NCBI GenBank assembly: GCA_027318585.1
Contig: DAHVOW010000007.1
Span: forward strand, 5,459-69,458
Length of the DNA stretch: 64,000 bases
Source of the DNA: Methanobacteriaceae archaeon
GTDB taxonomy: Archaea > Methanobacteriota > Methanobacteria > Methanobacteriales > Methanobacteriaceae
Direction of reading: 5' to 3'
The translations under genes and the position numbers were made by a program. Every line of letters starts with the position of its first letter. Position 1 is the first letter of the stretch. Below are positions 27,183-42,220 of the stretch, in pieces. The notes under the pieces were generated by a model. It was given only the letters and a program-made list of their open reading frames with translations. It had not been told where the DNA came from and did not search any database.

Positions 27183-27281
27183 TTAGACCACCTGAACATC
27201 TTATCATCTACCTGATTTTATAAATCAAGTGACTTTATAATATATTATAATCTGATAATTTTTTTAAATTTTAGATTGTAT

Positions 27282-28217
27282 TTACTGGAGTAGCAACACC
27301 CGACTCGCCCGGGATTCATCTACAATCTTTTTATCACATAGATCTGCTATGGACTGGGCAAAAGTCTGCATCTGGGCATAGGAAGGCATATTATCAAATT
27401 TCAGACGCGTTCTAGAACTCCCCACGTACATATATGCCTTGATCTCCACAAAATCCGGATCGCTGCTATTTATCAGGTCCGCATACTCCTGGGGATGGAA
27501 CATGTTGTAGTCCTTAACACAGGTCATTCTAATAACACTACGGCAATCAAAGCTGGAAAGCATATCCAGGGATTGGTTTAATTTTTGCCACCCATCTTCA
27601 ACTTGGGGCTGGCAAAGATCATTGTATATCTTTTGGTTAGGTGCATCCAAGGATATGTAGAGTTGGGTGGGCTCCACAGACAAATTTTCTAGTTTTTCCG
27701 GGTTAAGACCGTTGCTTACCAGGAAGGTAGTGAACTTCTGGCGTCTAAACTCCTCGAGAAGTTCCTCAATGGGAGGGTAGAGTAATGGTTCTCCTGCCAG
27801 GGATATGGCGGCATTGTTGGGATGCTGCGCCTGCTGTACCTTAAGCCGGTTTGCTTTTTCATTACCAAAATAGCCTACCAGAAGACTTCTCTGTGCTTTA
27901 ATTCCCTCCTCTATTATTGTCTTAGGTTCATCACAGGGACCCTGCCACTCGGTGTTGGTAATGGAAATATCTCTCCAGCAAAAGAGGCATTTATGATGAC
28001 AAAAGGGGATGCTGGGTGACATCTGAAGACACCGGTGGCTTTCGATTCCATAAAACTTTTCCTTATAACAGACTCCACTATCGGTGAGACTTTTTTTGGT
28101 CCAGTGGCACACTTTAACTGCGGCGTGGCCATGGGAACCCACAAAACGGTAGCCTTTCTTTTCCAGGTCCTTTAGATCCGCATCTTGAATTTGCATCTGG
28201 TGATCATTTCTCCCCAT
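27282..28217 (-). CDS. taw1: 4-demethylwyosine synthase (Taw1/TYW1), radical SAM
   Basis: Forms the tricyclic base of wyosine at G37 of tRNA-Phe from N1-methylguanosine and pyruvate. The radical SAM motif CHHKCLFC is followed by WRD; three upstream cysteines (VKVCHW, GVCYKE, HRCLQM) can bind the second cluster. 311 residues. A TATA-like ATTTATAATTTAT lies immediately before ATG 28217, which would put the RNA start inside the reading frame near 28200; ATG 28196 (seven codons in) is thus a plausible near-leaderless start. Confidence 0.92.
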   Translation of the reverse strand: MGRNDHQMQIQDADLKDLEKKGYRFVGSHGHAAVKVCHWTKKSLTDSGVCYKEKFYGIESHRCLQMSPSIPFCHHKCLFCWRDISITNTEWQGPCDEPKTIIEEGIKAQRSLLVGYFGNEKANRLKVQQAQHPNNAAISLAGEPLLYPPIEELLEEFRRQKFTTFLVSNGLNPEKLENLSVEPTQLYISLDAPNQKIYNDLCQPQVEDGWQKLNQSLDMLSSFDCRSVIRMTCVKDYNMFHPQEYADLINSSDPDFVEIKAYMYVGSSRTRLKFDNMPSYAQMQTFAQSIADLCDKKIVDESRASRVLLLQ

Positions 28218-28629
28218 ATAAATTATAAATATGCACTGTTAGTGTGAATGGAACACTTCCTTATATATAATTATATGGTTAAGGGGGCTGCGATAATTTT
28301 AGCAAGCTATAAATAGGATTAATAATTATTCTAACATCCTTTTTTTTATATTACCGCCAAAATTAAGTGATATCTGCTCTAAAATCTTAATTATTACAAA
28401 AATACTAAAAGGTATCTTAAATCTCTAAATATTCTAATGGCAGTTATTTATCCTATTTTCCGTTTTTTAAACTATTATACTAAATAAATTCCATAAAGGA
28501 AGATCTGGTACTAGGTGGGCCTAATTTGGCCTCGGGATGTCTGGATAAAAAACTATCAATTATGGTGATTTTGGATAAACAGCCTTTAGAAAAAGCTGAT
28601 TAATTTAAAATACCAATGGAGGAGTCGGC

Positions 28630-28716
28630 ATGGGTGAGGCTCATTTAAATAACTTCCTACAGCGTCTTAAATCTAAAAAAAAGCCCAATGGGTGCCTTTT
28701 GATGGGGAAAAAATAG
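28630..28716 (+). CDS. Possible 28-aa leader ORF
   Basis: ATG 28630 behind a strong TGGAGGAG site opens a 28-codon frame ending at TAG 28716 (MGEAHLNNFLQRLKSKKKP and a short tail). It lies upstream of the TATA box (28721) of the transglutaminase-like gene. It could be a small protein or chance; there is no homology evidence. Confidence 0.3.
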   Translation: MGEAHLNNFLQRLKSKKKPNGCLLMGKK

Positions 28717-28720
28717 AAAG

Positions 28721-28797
28721 CTTTATATGGAATGCTCATTTGACACATAATCAAGTCCAAAGGTGTTCCATTTTTCATATGGAACCACGGAGGCGGT
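28721..28797 (+). promoter_or_regulatory. Promoter and hairpin leader of the transglutaminase-like gene
   Basis: CTTTATATGGAAT at 28721-28733 is identical to the 13-nt promoter element before the tRNA-Thr gene (31807-31819). The predicted RNA start is near 28750. The leader holds a 7-bp hairpin, GTTCCAT (28765-28771) with ATGGAAC (28779-28785), just before the ribosome-binding site GGAGG (28789-28793). Control of translation is possible. Confidence 0.5.
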
Positions 28798-29577
28798 ATA
28801 ATCAAGCGACTTAAAATTGGTGCACTCTTTTTTGCACTAGGCCTAGCCTTATGCATCCTGCCCTTGGCCGGTGGAGTGAATGACCAAGAACAAAGTACTG
28901 TGAAGGTACCTGAAAAATCTGCATGTAATGATGTTGTAGAAGTAAACGCTGCCTACAAAACTTACTACAAGAAAGTAGTCTATTATAAACGAGTTTACAG
29001 CAAAGGTAAGTACCGGTATGTTAAGGCCTACCGCTACGTGAAGTACTACAAAACCGTCAAAGCATCATCCAAGACCTCTACCAAAACTTATTCTACCTCT
29101 TCAAAATACCGAAAAACTTACTACAAGAAAGTAGTCTATTATAAACGAGTTTACAGTAAGGGCAAGTACCGGTATGTTAAGGCCTACCGCTACGTAAAGT
29201 CCTACAAATACGTTAAAAAAATATACACCACCTACAGTGGCACAGCCACCGTAGCCAGTGACTCAGGGGAAGCAACAATACTGCGCGGCGCAGCTCAATA
29301 CGGATACAGTGGTGCGGCCCATGATGGAGCCACCATGGAAAAAATCGGAGCTGGCGACTGCTGGGCCATGAGCGACTATTTACAAACGAAATTCTCCAAA
29401 GCAGGGATCCAGTCCAGGGTAGTTCAGTACGCAAACGGTTACTCATCACGCCATCGTTCAGTGCAGCTTTACCAGAATAACAAATGGCTAGACGTACCCT
29501 ACAAGCAATACGGCATTAACCAAATGTTCAGCGCCCAATCCAGCAAACCAGGCATGACGGTAATAACAGGCGGATAA
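28798..29577 (+). CDS. Secreted transglutaminase-like cysteine protein with Lys/Tyr repeats; probable AUA start
   Basis: The frame contains a good signal peptide, IKRLKIGALFFALGLALCIL, that begins upstream of the first usual start codon (TTG 28864, which would delete it). No ATG, GTG or TTG exists in frame before the TGA near 28740; ATA 28798, four bases after GGAGG, is the best start, giving 259 residues. The mature part has two copies of a 26-residue Lys/Tyr-rich repeat (YYKKVVYYKRVYSKGKYRYV), then a C-terminal transglutaminase/papain-like domain with Cys188 (AGDCWAMSDYL), His219 (SSRHRSV) and Asp232 (WLDVPY). In pseudomurein archaea such domains occur in wall peptidases; the repeats could bind the wall. 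That use is inference. Confidence 0.7.
   Translation: MIKRLKIGALFFALGLALCILPLAGGVNDQEQSTVKVPEKSACNDVVEVNAAYKTYYKKVVYYKRVYSKGKYRYVKAYRYVKYYKTVKASSKTSTKTYSTSSKYRKTYYKKVVYYKRVYSKGKYRYVKAYRYVKSYKYVKKIYTTYSGTATVASDSGEATILRGAAQYGYSGAAHDGATMEKIGAGDCWAMSDYLQTKFSKAGIQSRVVQYANGYSSRHRSVQLYQNNKWLDVPYKQYGINQMFSAQSSKPGMTVITGG
28957..29208 (+). repeat. Near-identical 96-bp direct repeats inside the transglutaminase-like gene
   Basis: Copy 1 at 28957-29052 and copy 2 at 29113-29208, offset 156 bp (52 codons). Only a handful of mostly silent differences separate them, so the duplication is recent or kept by gene conversion. Confidence 0.85.
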
Positions 29578-29598
29578 ACGCATAGAATTTAAACCCTA

Positions 29599-29626
29599 AT
29601 CAACAGTTGAATGCACAACTGTTGAT
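29599..29626 (+). terminator. Hairpin terminator after the transglutaminase-like gene
   Basis: A perfect 11-bp stem, ATCAACAGTTG (29599-29609) with CAACTGTTGAT (29616-29626), loop of 6 nt, followed by T-rich CTATTTTTCTATTTT. It is 22 nt after the stop codon. Confidence 0.7.
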
Positions 29627-29810
29627 ATACTCTATTTTTCTATTTTAAGCCCGATAATTGTTCTATCAAAACTCTTATGGTTTTTAAATTACTAATTCAT
29701 CAATAAGGATTTTATAAGGGCTTTATTTATCTTAAGGGAAAAACCACAATCCTTTTATGATCTGATATTATAAACAGATATACATACTAAACCTTAATTG
29801 GGGGCGTATT

Positions 29811-30488
29811 ATGAAAATGAATGGAAAACCTCTGGTAATTCTAAATTTTAAGACATATCTTGAATCTACTGGATTGAATGCCCTAAAACTTGCCAAGGCT
29901 TCAGAAGAAGTGGCAGATGAGACGGGGGTTGCCATAGCCGTTGCAACTCAAGCTGCGGACTTGTGGAGGATATCCACGGAAGTTAACATCCCGGTCTTCG
30001 CCCAACACGTGGATGCTATAGATGCTGGTGGACACACGGGTAGTGTTCTTCTGGAATCAGTTAAACAGGCTGGTGCCCAGGGAATCTTAATTAATCATTC
30101 TGAACAAAGAATGGAGCTTGCGGATATGGATGTGGTGGTCAAAAAAGCAGCCCAGGCCGAGATGGTGAGTGTGGTCTGCACTAACAACGTGGATACCAGT
30201 GCCGCAGCTGCCACCCTCCAACCCGACTTCGTGGCCATCGAACCTCCAGAGCTGATTGGCTCTGGAATACCCGTATCCCAGGCCGAACCGGAAGTTGTGG
30301 AGGGAACCGTAGAAGTTATTCACGATATTAACCCCGAAGTAGGAGTTCTCTGCGGTGCTGGAATCTCCACTGGGGACGATATGAAGGCTGCTCTGGACCT
30401 GGGAACCGAAGGGGTACTTTTAGCATCGGGCATAATTCTGGCGCCTGATCCTAAAGAAGCCCTTTTAGGTTTGGTTAGTAAGTTATAG
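29811..30488 (+). CDS. tpiA: Triosephosphate isomerase
   Basis: Interconverts dihydroxyacetone phosphate and glyceraldehyde 3-phosphate. 225 residues, the compact archaeal length. The active-site Lys lies in LNFKTY, His in LINHSEQRM, Glu in FVAIEPPELIGSG, and the phosphate loop is LCGAGISTGDD. ATG 29811 has GGGGGCG upstream. pgk follows after 19 nt, so the two glycolytic/gluconeogenic genes form one unit. Confidence 0.95.
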   Translation: MKMNGKPLVILNFKTYLESTGLNALKLAKASEEVADETGVAIAVATQAADLWRISTEVNIPVFAQHVDAIDAGGHTGSVLLESVKQAGAQGILINHSEQRMELADMDVVVKKAAQAEMVSVVCTNNVDTSAAAATLQPDFVAIEPPELIGSGIPVSQAEPEVVEGTVEVIHDINPEVGVLCGAGISTGDDMKAALDLGTEGVLLASGIILAPDPKEALLGLVSKL

Positions 30489-30507
30489 ATATTTTAAATA
30501 GGTGTAA

Positions 30508-31746
30508 ATGATGGTGGAACATTCTCTGGACTTTTATACATTGGATGATCTGGAAATCGAAGGAAAAACCACCCTGGTTAGGGTGGATATTAATTCTCCA
30601 GTGGACCCTGTTACGGGTATCATCCTGGACGATACTCGAATTCGTCTGCACGCCGAAACAATAATTGAACTTTCATCCCGGGGTGCTAAGACGGTTATCC
30701 TGGCCCATCAAAGCCGTCCAGGTAAGAATGATTTCACCACCCTGAGCCAGCATGCGGAGATTCTATCAGCCATCGTGGGGAAAAAGGTGCGTTACGTAGA
30801 TGATATCTTTGGCAGTAATGCCCGACAATCCATATCCGGAATGAACGCCGGAGATATAATCCTTCTGGAAAACGTTCGCTTCTATTCGGAGGAGATCTTG
30901 AAGAGGGACCCGCCTCAGCAGGCCGATACCCACCTAGTAAGAAAGCTAGCTCCTCTGGCTGATTTTTTCGTCAACGACGCCTTCGCAGCTGCCCACCGTT
31001 CTCAACCCTCCCTGGTAGGATTCTCTTTTGATATGCCTTCCGTGGCAGGAAGGGTAATGGAAAGGGAACTTAGAGCGCTTTACAGTGCAGTTAGAAGTGT
31101 AAAGAGGCCCTGCGTATTTGTTCTGGGTGGGGTTAAGGTGGATGATTCCATTATGGTTATGGAAAATGCTTTAGATGCAGTTAATGCTGATTATGTTCTA
31201 ACCACAGGTTTAGTGGCCAATATATTCCTGTGGGGTGCAGGAGTCAATATAAAAAAGTACAACCGAAATTTAATTAAAGACCGTGATTACTGTGACTACG
31301 TAAGGAAAGCCAAAAATCTCTTAAAGAAGTTCCCAGAACAGATCAAGATCCCGGTGGATCTGGCAGTCTGTAAGGGGGACAAAAGGGAGGAATATCCGGT
31401 TAAAAAACTCCCTAACTTACCCATATTTGATATTGGAACCGAAACCATAACCGAATATGCTCAGATCATAAGGCAGTCCCGCACCATATTTGCCAATGGT
31501 CCGGCGGGAGTATTCGAGAAAGATGGCTTCAACATAGGAACCGAAGATGTCCTGAATGCCATTTCATCCTCTACTGGATTTTCCATTATCGGAGGCGGTC
31601 ATTTGGCCGCTGCAGCAAATCGCATGGGACTTAAGGGAATCAGCCATATCAGCAGTGGCGGTGGGGCATCCATAAGTTTGGTGGCTGGTGAAAAACTACC
31701 TGCAGTTGAGATTTTAAGGGAATCTGCCCTGAAGTACCGTTTGTAA
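30508..31746 (+). CDS. pgk: Phosphoglycerate kinase
   Basis: Transfers phosphate between 1,3-bisphosphoglycerate and ADP. 412 residues. N-terminal substrate site TTLVRVDINSPVDP, VILAHQSRPG and FFVNDAFAAAHRSQPS; nucleotide domain VFVLGGVKVDDS, TIFANGPAGVFE and FSIIGGGHLAAAANRMG. ATG 30508 directly precedes ATG-GTG-GAA. Typical archaeal form, following tpiA. Confidence 0.95.
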   Translation: MMVEHSLDFYTLDDLEIEGKTTLVRVDINSPVDPVTGIILDDTRIRLHAETIIELSSRGAKTVILAHQSRPGKNDFTTLSQHAEILSAIVGKKVRYVDDIFGSNARQSISGMNAGDIILLENVRFYSEEILKRDPPQQADTHLVRKLAPLADFFVNDAFAAAHRSQPSLVGFSFDMPSVAGRVMERELRALYSAVRSVKRPCVFVLGGVKVDDSIMVMENALDAVNADYVLTTGLVANIFLWGAGVNIKKYNRNLIKDRDYCDYVRKAKNLLKKFPEQIKIPVDLAVCKGDKREEYPVKKLPNLPIFDIGTETITEYAQIIRQSRTIFANGPAGVFEKDGFNIGTEDVLNAISSSTGFSIIGGGHLAAAANRMGLKGISHISSGGGASISLVAGEKLPAVEILRESALKYRL

Positions 31747-31846
31747 GTGAATTCCTAATAACGAAAATTAATAAGGCATTTCTATTCTAGCCCGCTCTAC
31801 CCAAAACTTTATATGGAATATTTTCTTAAATTTAGTTGCTCTAACT

Positions 31847-31926
<80 letters not shown>

Positions 31927-31972
31927 GCGTAGTATAAATCATCACATACTTAGAATAAAGAACAGTATGAAG

Positions 31973-32048
<76 letters not shown>

Positions 32049-32054
32049 CCAAAA

Positions 32055-32128
32055 CCCGCCTTAGCTCAATTTGGCAGAGCATCGGACTGTAGATCCGAGG
32101 GTTGCTGGTTCAAGTCCGGCAGGCGGGA
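32055..32128 (+). tRNA. tRNA-Tyr (GTA)
   Basis: Acceptor CCCGCCT/AGGCGGG, anticodon loop CTGTAGA (anticodon GTA), T-arm GCTGGTTCAAGTCCGGC, discriminator A. Only 7 nt after tRNA-Pro, so the two are cotranscribed. No intron is seen. Confidence 0.95.
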
Positions 32129-32313
32129 TTTATAATAAGATGTGTAGAGCTTAAGAATTTGTGAATCAAATACAAAAGACATGAAGAACTTCTCTACTGA
32201 TCTACACAATTTAAATAGAAAACACTGATGACCAAGTAAGATATCGATCCGGTTCAAAGAAAAAGTATATAAGTAAGTACAGTTAAACTCTCAATACTCT
32301 CATTCTATGAGTT

Positions 32314-32385
32314 GCCCTGGTGGTGTAGGGGCTATCATGTGGGCCTGTCGAGCCCACGACTCGGGTTCAAATCCCGGCCAGGGCG
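32314..32385 (+). tRNA. tRNA-Asp (GTC)
   Basis: Acceptor GCCCTGG/CCAGGGC, anticodon loop CTGTCGA (anticodon GTC), T-arm CGGGTTCAAATCCCG, discriminator G. An A/T-rich promoter-like stretch AAAGTATATAAG (about 32262) lies upstream. Confidence 0.95.
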
Positions 32386-32391
32386 TCTAGA

Positions 32392-32477
<86 letters not shown>

Positions 32478-32491
32478 CCTGGAGGAACTAA

Positions 32492-32728
32492 ATGGTGAAG
32501 AAGGATATCTTAAAACACAAACTTGTTCCAGATCATGTTGTTTTGAAGAAAAATCAAATAGTTAAGGTACTCAAAGCGATGGAAGTCCACCCTGAGCAGC
32601 TTCCGAAAATAAAGTTAGACGATCCAGTAGTAAAGGCAATCGGTGCAAAAGAGGGGGATGTCATTAAAATCACTCGAAATAGCCAGACTGCGGGGAAATT
32701 CGTCAGTTACCGATTGGTATTAGGATAA
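32492..32728 (+). CDS. rpoH: RNA polymerase subunit H (Rpo5)
   Basis: 78 residues homologous to the C-terminal domain of eukaryotic RPB5: HKLVPDHVVLKKNQIVKVLKAM, QLPKIKLDDPVVKAIGAKEGDVIKITR and SYRLVLG. TGGAGG precedes ATG 32492. It opens the conserved archaeal order rpoH-B2-B1-A1-A2-L30e-nusA-S12-S7-EF2-EF1A-S10. Confidence 0.96.
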   Translation: MVKKDILKHKLVPDHVVLKKNQIVKVLKAMEVHPEQLPKIKLDDPVVKAIGAKEGDVIKITRNSQTAGKFVSYRLVLG

Positions 32729-32844
32729 TATGGTTTTAAAAAAGCCAGTTATAAATAGCCTAATTATTAATAATTATTAATAAATTGGAGAAAATTTAAG
32801 ATTAAAATATTTTATTTACACGTATTTGTTTTTGGAGGAATTTA

Positions 32845-34335
<1,491 letters not shown>

Positions 34336-34395
34336 CAAAAGGAGAAGGATTAATATTCATTTTATAAACTTTAATCTGCCATTGGGGGCGAATCT

Positions 34396-36207
34396 GTGAA
34401 AAAATGTAAGGTCTATATTAACGGAAAGCTTATAGGAACCTGTAAAGATCCGGAAGTTTTTGTGGAAGCCATACGCCAAAAAAGACGTTCTGGAGCCGTT
34501 TCCTCGGAGACAAACATCACCTACTATCATGATAACAACGAGATATATATTTTCAATGATCCGGGGCGTACCCGGAGGCCAGTTATCGTAGTCCAGGACG
34601 GAAAATCCCTGCTTACAGAGGAGCACATACAGAAAGTCCAGGACGGGGAGATTAACTGGGATGACCTAGTGGCGGAGGGTGTAATTGAATACTTGGATGC
34701 CGAAGAGGAAGAAAATACTTACCTGGCCATGTTCCCGGATGAATTAACCCCGGATCACACCCACCTGGAGATTGACCCCGCCACCATGCTGGGGATCTGC
34801 GCCGGAATCATCCCCTACGCCAACCACAACTCATCCCCCCGTAACACCATGGAAGCCGGTATGACCAAACAGGCCCTAGGATTATACGTATCCAATTATC
34901 ATCTGCGTACTGACACCCGAGCCCACTTAATGCACCATCCACAAGTTCCAATGGTAAAAACCAGGAGTATGGATGCTACTCAATATGATCAGCGCCCCTC
35001 CGGTCAGAACTTCGTGGTGGCAGTGATGTCCTACGAAGGATACAACATGGAAGACGCTTTAATTCTTAATAAGGCCTCTATAGAAAGAGGACTGGCCCGT
35101 TCATCATTTTTCAGATCTTACGAAGCCTCGGAACGCAGGTACCCGGGTGGACAGGAAGACAAGTTTGAGGTTCCTGAGAATATAGTGCGGGGCTACCGCT
35201 CCGAAGAGGTTTACCGGAACCTAGACGAGGACGGAATCGTTAATCCCGAGGTGGAAGTAACTTCGGGAGATGTGCTGATTGGTAAGACTTCGCCACCAAG
35301 GTTCCTGGAGGAAATAGACGAGTTCGGAACTGTGGCTGAAAGAAGACGTGAAACTTCGGTGACTGTTCGTCACGGAGAACACGGAGTGGTGGACGCGGTG
35401 CTGTTAACTGAAACTGTGGAGGGAAGTAAACTGGCCAAGATCAGAGTCCGAGACCAGAGACAACCTGAATTTGGAGATAAATTCGCATCCCGACACGGAC
35501 AGAAGGGAGTAGTGGGACTGATTGTACCCCAGGAAAACATGCCCTTCACCGAGGATGGTGTAGTTCCCGACTTGGTAATCAATCCCCACGCCATTCCATC
35601 CCGTATGTCGGTGGGACAGGTGCTGGAGATGCTGGCTGGTAAGGCTGGCTGCCTGGAAGGAGTGCGCATGGATGGAACTCCATTCAGCGGTAACCATGAA
35701 TTGGAAATTATGGACCTCCTTCGTGAGAATGGATTTGAAACCGCCGGCCGGGAATCTCTCTACAACGGGATCACCGGTGAAAGGATAGAGGCGGAAATCT
35801 TCATTGGAGTGGCCTATTATCAGAAACTGCACCACATGACCTCCGACAAAGTATACGCCAGGTCACGGGGACCAGTACAAGTCTTAACTCGGCAACCAAC
35901 CGAGGGAAGGGCCCGTGAAGGTGGTCTCCGGTTTGGTGAAATGGAACGGGACTGTTTAATCGCCCACGGGGCGGCCTTGGCACTCAAAGAACGTCTTCTG
36001 GATGAATCAGATAAGTACGATGCCATTGTGTGTTCTGATTGTGGTATGATAGCCATCTACGATCGTATAAGGGATAAAAAATACTGTTCCATCTGTGGAG
36101 AGTCTGACACTTTCCCGGTGGAAATTTCATACGCATTTAAATTACTGCTGGACGAACTCAAGAGCCTGTGCATATTCCCTAAGCTGGTTCTGGAGGATAA
36201 GGCTTGA
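34396..36207 (+). CDS. rpoB1: RNA polymerase subunit B' (C-terminal half of Rpo2)
   Basis: 603 residues with a GTG start after GGGGGCG. It contains the hybrid-binding and wall regions: YEGYNMEDALILNKAS, KFASRHGQKGVVGLI, NPHAIPSRMSVGQ, and at the C-terminus GGLRFGEMERDCLIAHGAA plus a Cys4 zinc site (CSDCG ... CSICGE). Complete and typical. Confidence 0.96.
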   Translation: MKKCKVYINGKLIGTCKDPEVFVEAIRQKRRSGAVSSETNITYYHDNNEIYIFNDPGRTRRPVIVVQDGKSLLTEEHIQKVQDGEINWDDLVAEGVIEYLDAEEEENTYLAMFPDELTPDHTHLEIDPATMLGICAGIIPYANHNSSPRNTMEAGMTKQALGLYVSNYHLRTDTRAHLMHHPQVPMVKTRSMDATQYDQRPSGQNFVVAVMSYEGYNMEDALILNKASIERGLARSSFFRSYEASERRYPGGQEDKFEVPENIVRGYRSEEVYRNLDEDGIVNPEVEVTSGDVLIGKTSPPRFLEEIDEFGTVAERRRETSVTVRHGEHGVVDAVLLTETVEGSKLAKIRVRDQRQPEFGDKFASRHGQKGVVGLIVPQENMPFTEDGVVPDLVINPHAIPSRMSVGQVLEMLAGKAGCLEGVRMDGTPFSGNHELEIMDLLRENGFETAGRESLYNGITGERIEAEIFIGVAYYQKLHHMTSDKVYARSRGPVQVLTRQPTEGRAREGGLRFGEMERDCLIAHGAALALKERLLDESDKYDAIVCSDCGMIAIYDRIRDKKYCSICGESDTFPVEISYAFKLLLDELKSLCIFPKLVLEDKA

Positions 36208-36241
36208 ATTTAGGGTGTAAGAGGATAAGGAGAGATTTAGT

Positions 36242-39184
<2,943 letters not shown>

Positions 39185-39237
39185 GGGATAATATCAAACT
39201 TGATTTATGGGGACTAAAGGCAACTACAGGTGGTTAT

Positions 39238-40392
<1,155 letters not shown>

Positions 40393-40403
40393 GGAGGCAT
40401 TCT

Positions 40404-40700
40404 ATGGACGTAGATAGAGGAATTCGAGTAGCAGTAGACACAGGAAGTGTCACCCTGGGGTCAGAAAAGACATTACAGGCCCTGAAACTTGGAAAAGGCA
40501 AACTAGTCATCATAGCTGAAAATTGCCCCCGGGAAACCAGAGAAGACGTGGAGCACTACTCACAGTTATCAGAAATTCCGGTTTATACCTATGAGGGCAC
40601 CAGTGTGGATCTGGGTTCCGTGTGCGGTAAACCCTTCACGGTGGCCACCATGATCATCTCCGATCCCGGAGATTCCACCATACTAGAATTAATGGGGTAA
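40404..40700 (+). CDS. rpl30e: Ribosomal protein L30e
   Basis: 98 residues of the L7Ae/L30e RNA-binding fold: GSVTLGSEKTLQALKLGKGKLVIIAENCP, PVYTYEGTSVDLGSVCGKPF. AAGGAGG precedes ATG 40404. Position between rpoA2 and nusA is standard in archaea. Confidence 0.93.
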   Translation: MDVDRGIRVAVDTGSVTLGSEKTLQALKLGKGKLVIIAENCPRETREDVEHYSQLSEIPVYTYEGTSVDLGSVCGKPFTVATMIISDPGDSTILELMG

Positions 40701-40705
40701 TTTTT

Positions 40706-41137
40706 GTGACCATCAAATTCACCACCAACGAGATAAGGTACATCGCCCTGTTCGAGAGCATGACCGGGGCCACCGTCAAAGATTGTCTGGTTGATGAGGA
40801 AAACGGTAAATTAACCTTCCTGGTCAAAAATGGTGATATGGGGCTGGCCATTGGAAAGAGGGGAAGTACTGTTTCTAAAGTCCAGAAAACTGTGGATAAG
40901 GGTGTGGAAGTTATTGAACACTCCGATGATCAGGTGGAGTTTATCGGCAACCTCATGGCCCCTGCCAAACTTAGAAGTATAAGGGTGCTTCAAAAAGAGA
41001 ACGGCGAGAAAATTGCCACTATAGAGGCGGATTCACGTAATAAGAGGACTGCTATTGGGAAGGGGGGCCAGAATATAGAAAGAGCCCGAATCCTGGCCAA
41101 AAGGCAGCACAACATAAGTAACATCGTAATAAAATAG
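40706..41137 (+). CDS. nusA: Archaeal NusA-like KH protein
   Basis: 143 residues with two KH domains (GLAIGKRGSTVSKVQKT and AIGKGGQNIERARILAKRQ carry the GxxG loops); it lacks the bacterial N-terminal and S1 parts. It binds RNA and is thought to act in transcription elongation or termination. GTG 40706 begins 5 nt after the L30e stop. Confidence 0.93.
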   Translation: MTIKFTTNEIRYIALFESMTGATVKDCLVDEENGKLTFLVKNGDMGLAIGKRGSTVSKVQKTVDKGVEVIEHSDDQVEFIGNLMAPAKLRSIRVLQKENGEKIATIEADSRNKRTAIGKGGQNIERARILAKRQHNISNIVIK

Positions 41138-41186
41138 GAGTAATCAAGCTAAACTTAACTTAAGTTTATTTAAGGAGGAATCATAT

Positions 41187-41612
<426 letters not shown>

Positions 41613-41633
41613 TGTGCTATAGAGGTAATTTTT

Positions 41634-42197
41634 ATGAGTTTTAAGGTTTTTGATAAGTGGGAATTATCGGAGGTGAAGGTGGAAGACATGGGATTGGTTA
41701 ACTACGTCTGTCTCGACGAGATTATGGTCCCTCATACCATGGGGCGTCATGTCCGAAGGCAGTTTGCCAAATCCAGAGTCTCCATTGTGGAAAGATTGAT
41801 GAACAAGATCATGAGGACTGAAAGGAACTCTGGGAAGAAGAACAAATCCTACAATCTTGTTAAAGATGCATTTGACATTATAAACCAGCGTTCTAAACAG
41901 AACCCGGTTCAAGTATTGGTCAAAGCAGTGGAAAACACCGCACCCCGGGAAGAAACCACCCGTATCAAGTACGGTGGAATCGGATACCAAGTGGCAGTGG
42001 ACATCGCCCCCCAGAGGAGGGTGGACTTGGCCCTGGCCTTTTTAACCAGGGGAGCATTACAGTCAGCATTTAAACGGAAAAAATCCGCTGAAGAATGTCT
42101 GGCTGAGGAGCTGCTCCTGGCAGCCGAGTACGATACCCGAAGCTTCGCCATACAGAAGAAGGAAGAGAAAGAGAGGGTAGCTCGATCTGCCCATTAA
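41634..42197 (+). CDS. rps7: Ribosomal protein S7
   Basis: 187 residues. Archaeal/eukaryotic S7 features: HTMGRHVRRQFAKSRVSIVERLMNKIM, NPVQVLVKAVENTAPREETTRIKYGGIGYQVAVDI and RRVDLALAFLTRGA. ATG 41634 follows GAGGTAATTTTT, 21 nt after rps12. Confidence 0.95.
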   Translation: MSFKVFDKWELSEVKVEDMGLVNYVCLDEIMVPHTMGRHVRRQFAKSRVSIVERLMNKIMRTERNSGKKNKSYNLVKDAFDIINQRSKQNPVQVLVKAVENTAPREETTRIKYGGIGYQVAVDIAPQRRVDLALAFLTRGALQSAFKRKKSAEECLAEELLLAAEYDTRSFAIQKKEEKERVARSAH

Positions 42198-42220
42198 TCA
42201 AGATTTATTAGGTGATACGT

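Noticed and set aside
28641..28856. 71-aa minus-strand frame
   Set aside because: Antisense to the leader and signal peptide of the transglutaminase-like gene; no ribosome-binding site.
35370..36056. Several long open frames on the minus strand inside rpoB1, rpoA1, fusA and tuf
   Set aside because: They lie wholly inside conserved genes, have no ribosome-binding sites and give low-complexity translations; they are shadow frames of high-codon-bias genes.
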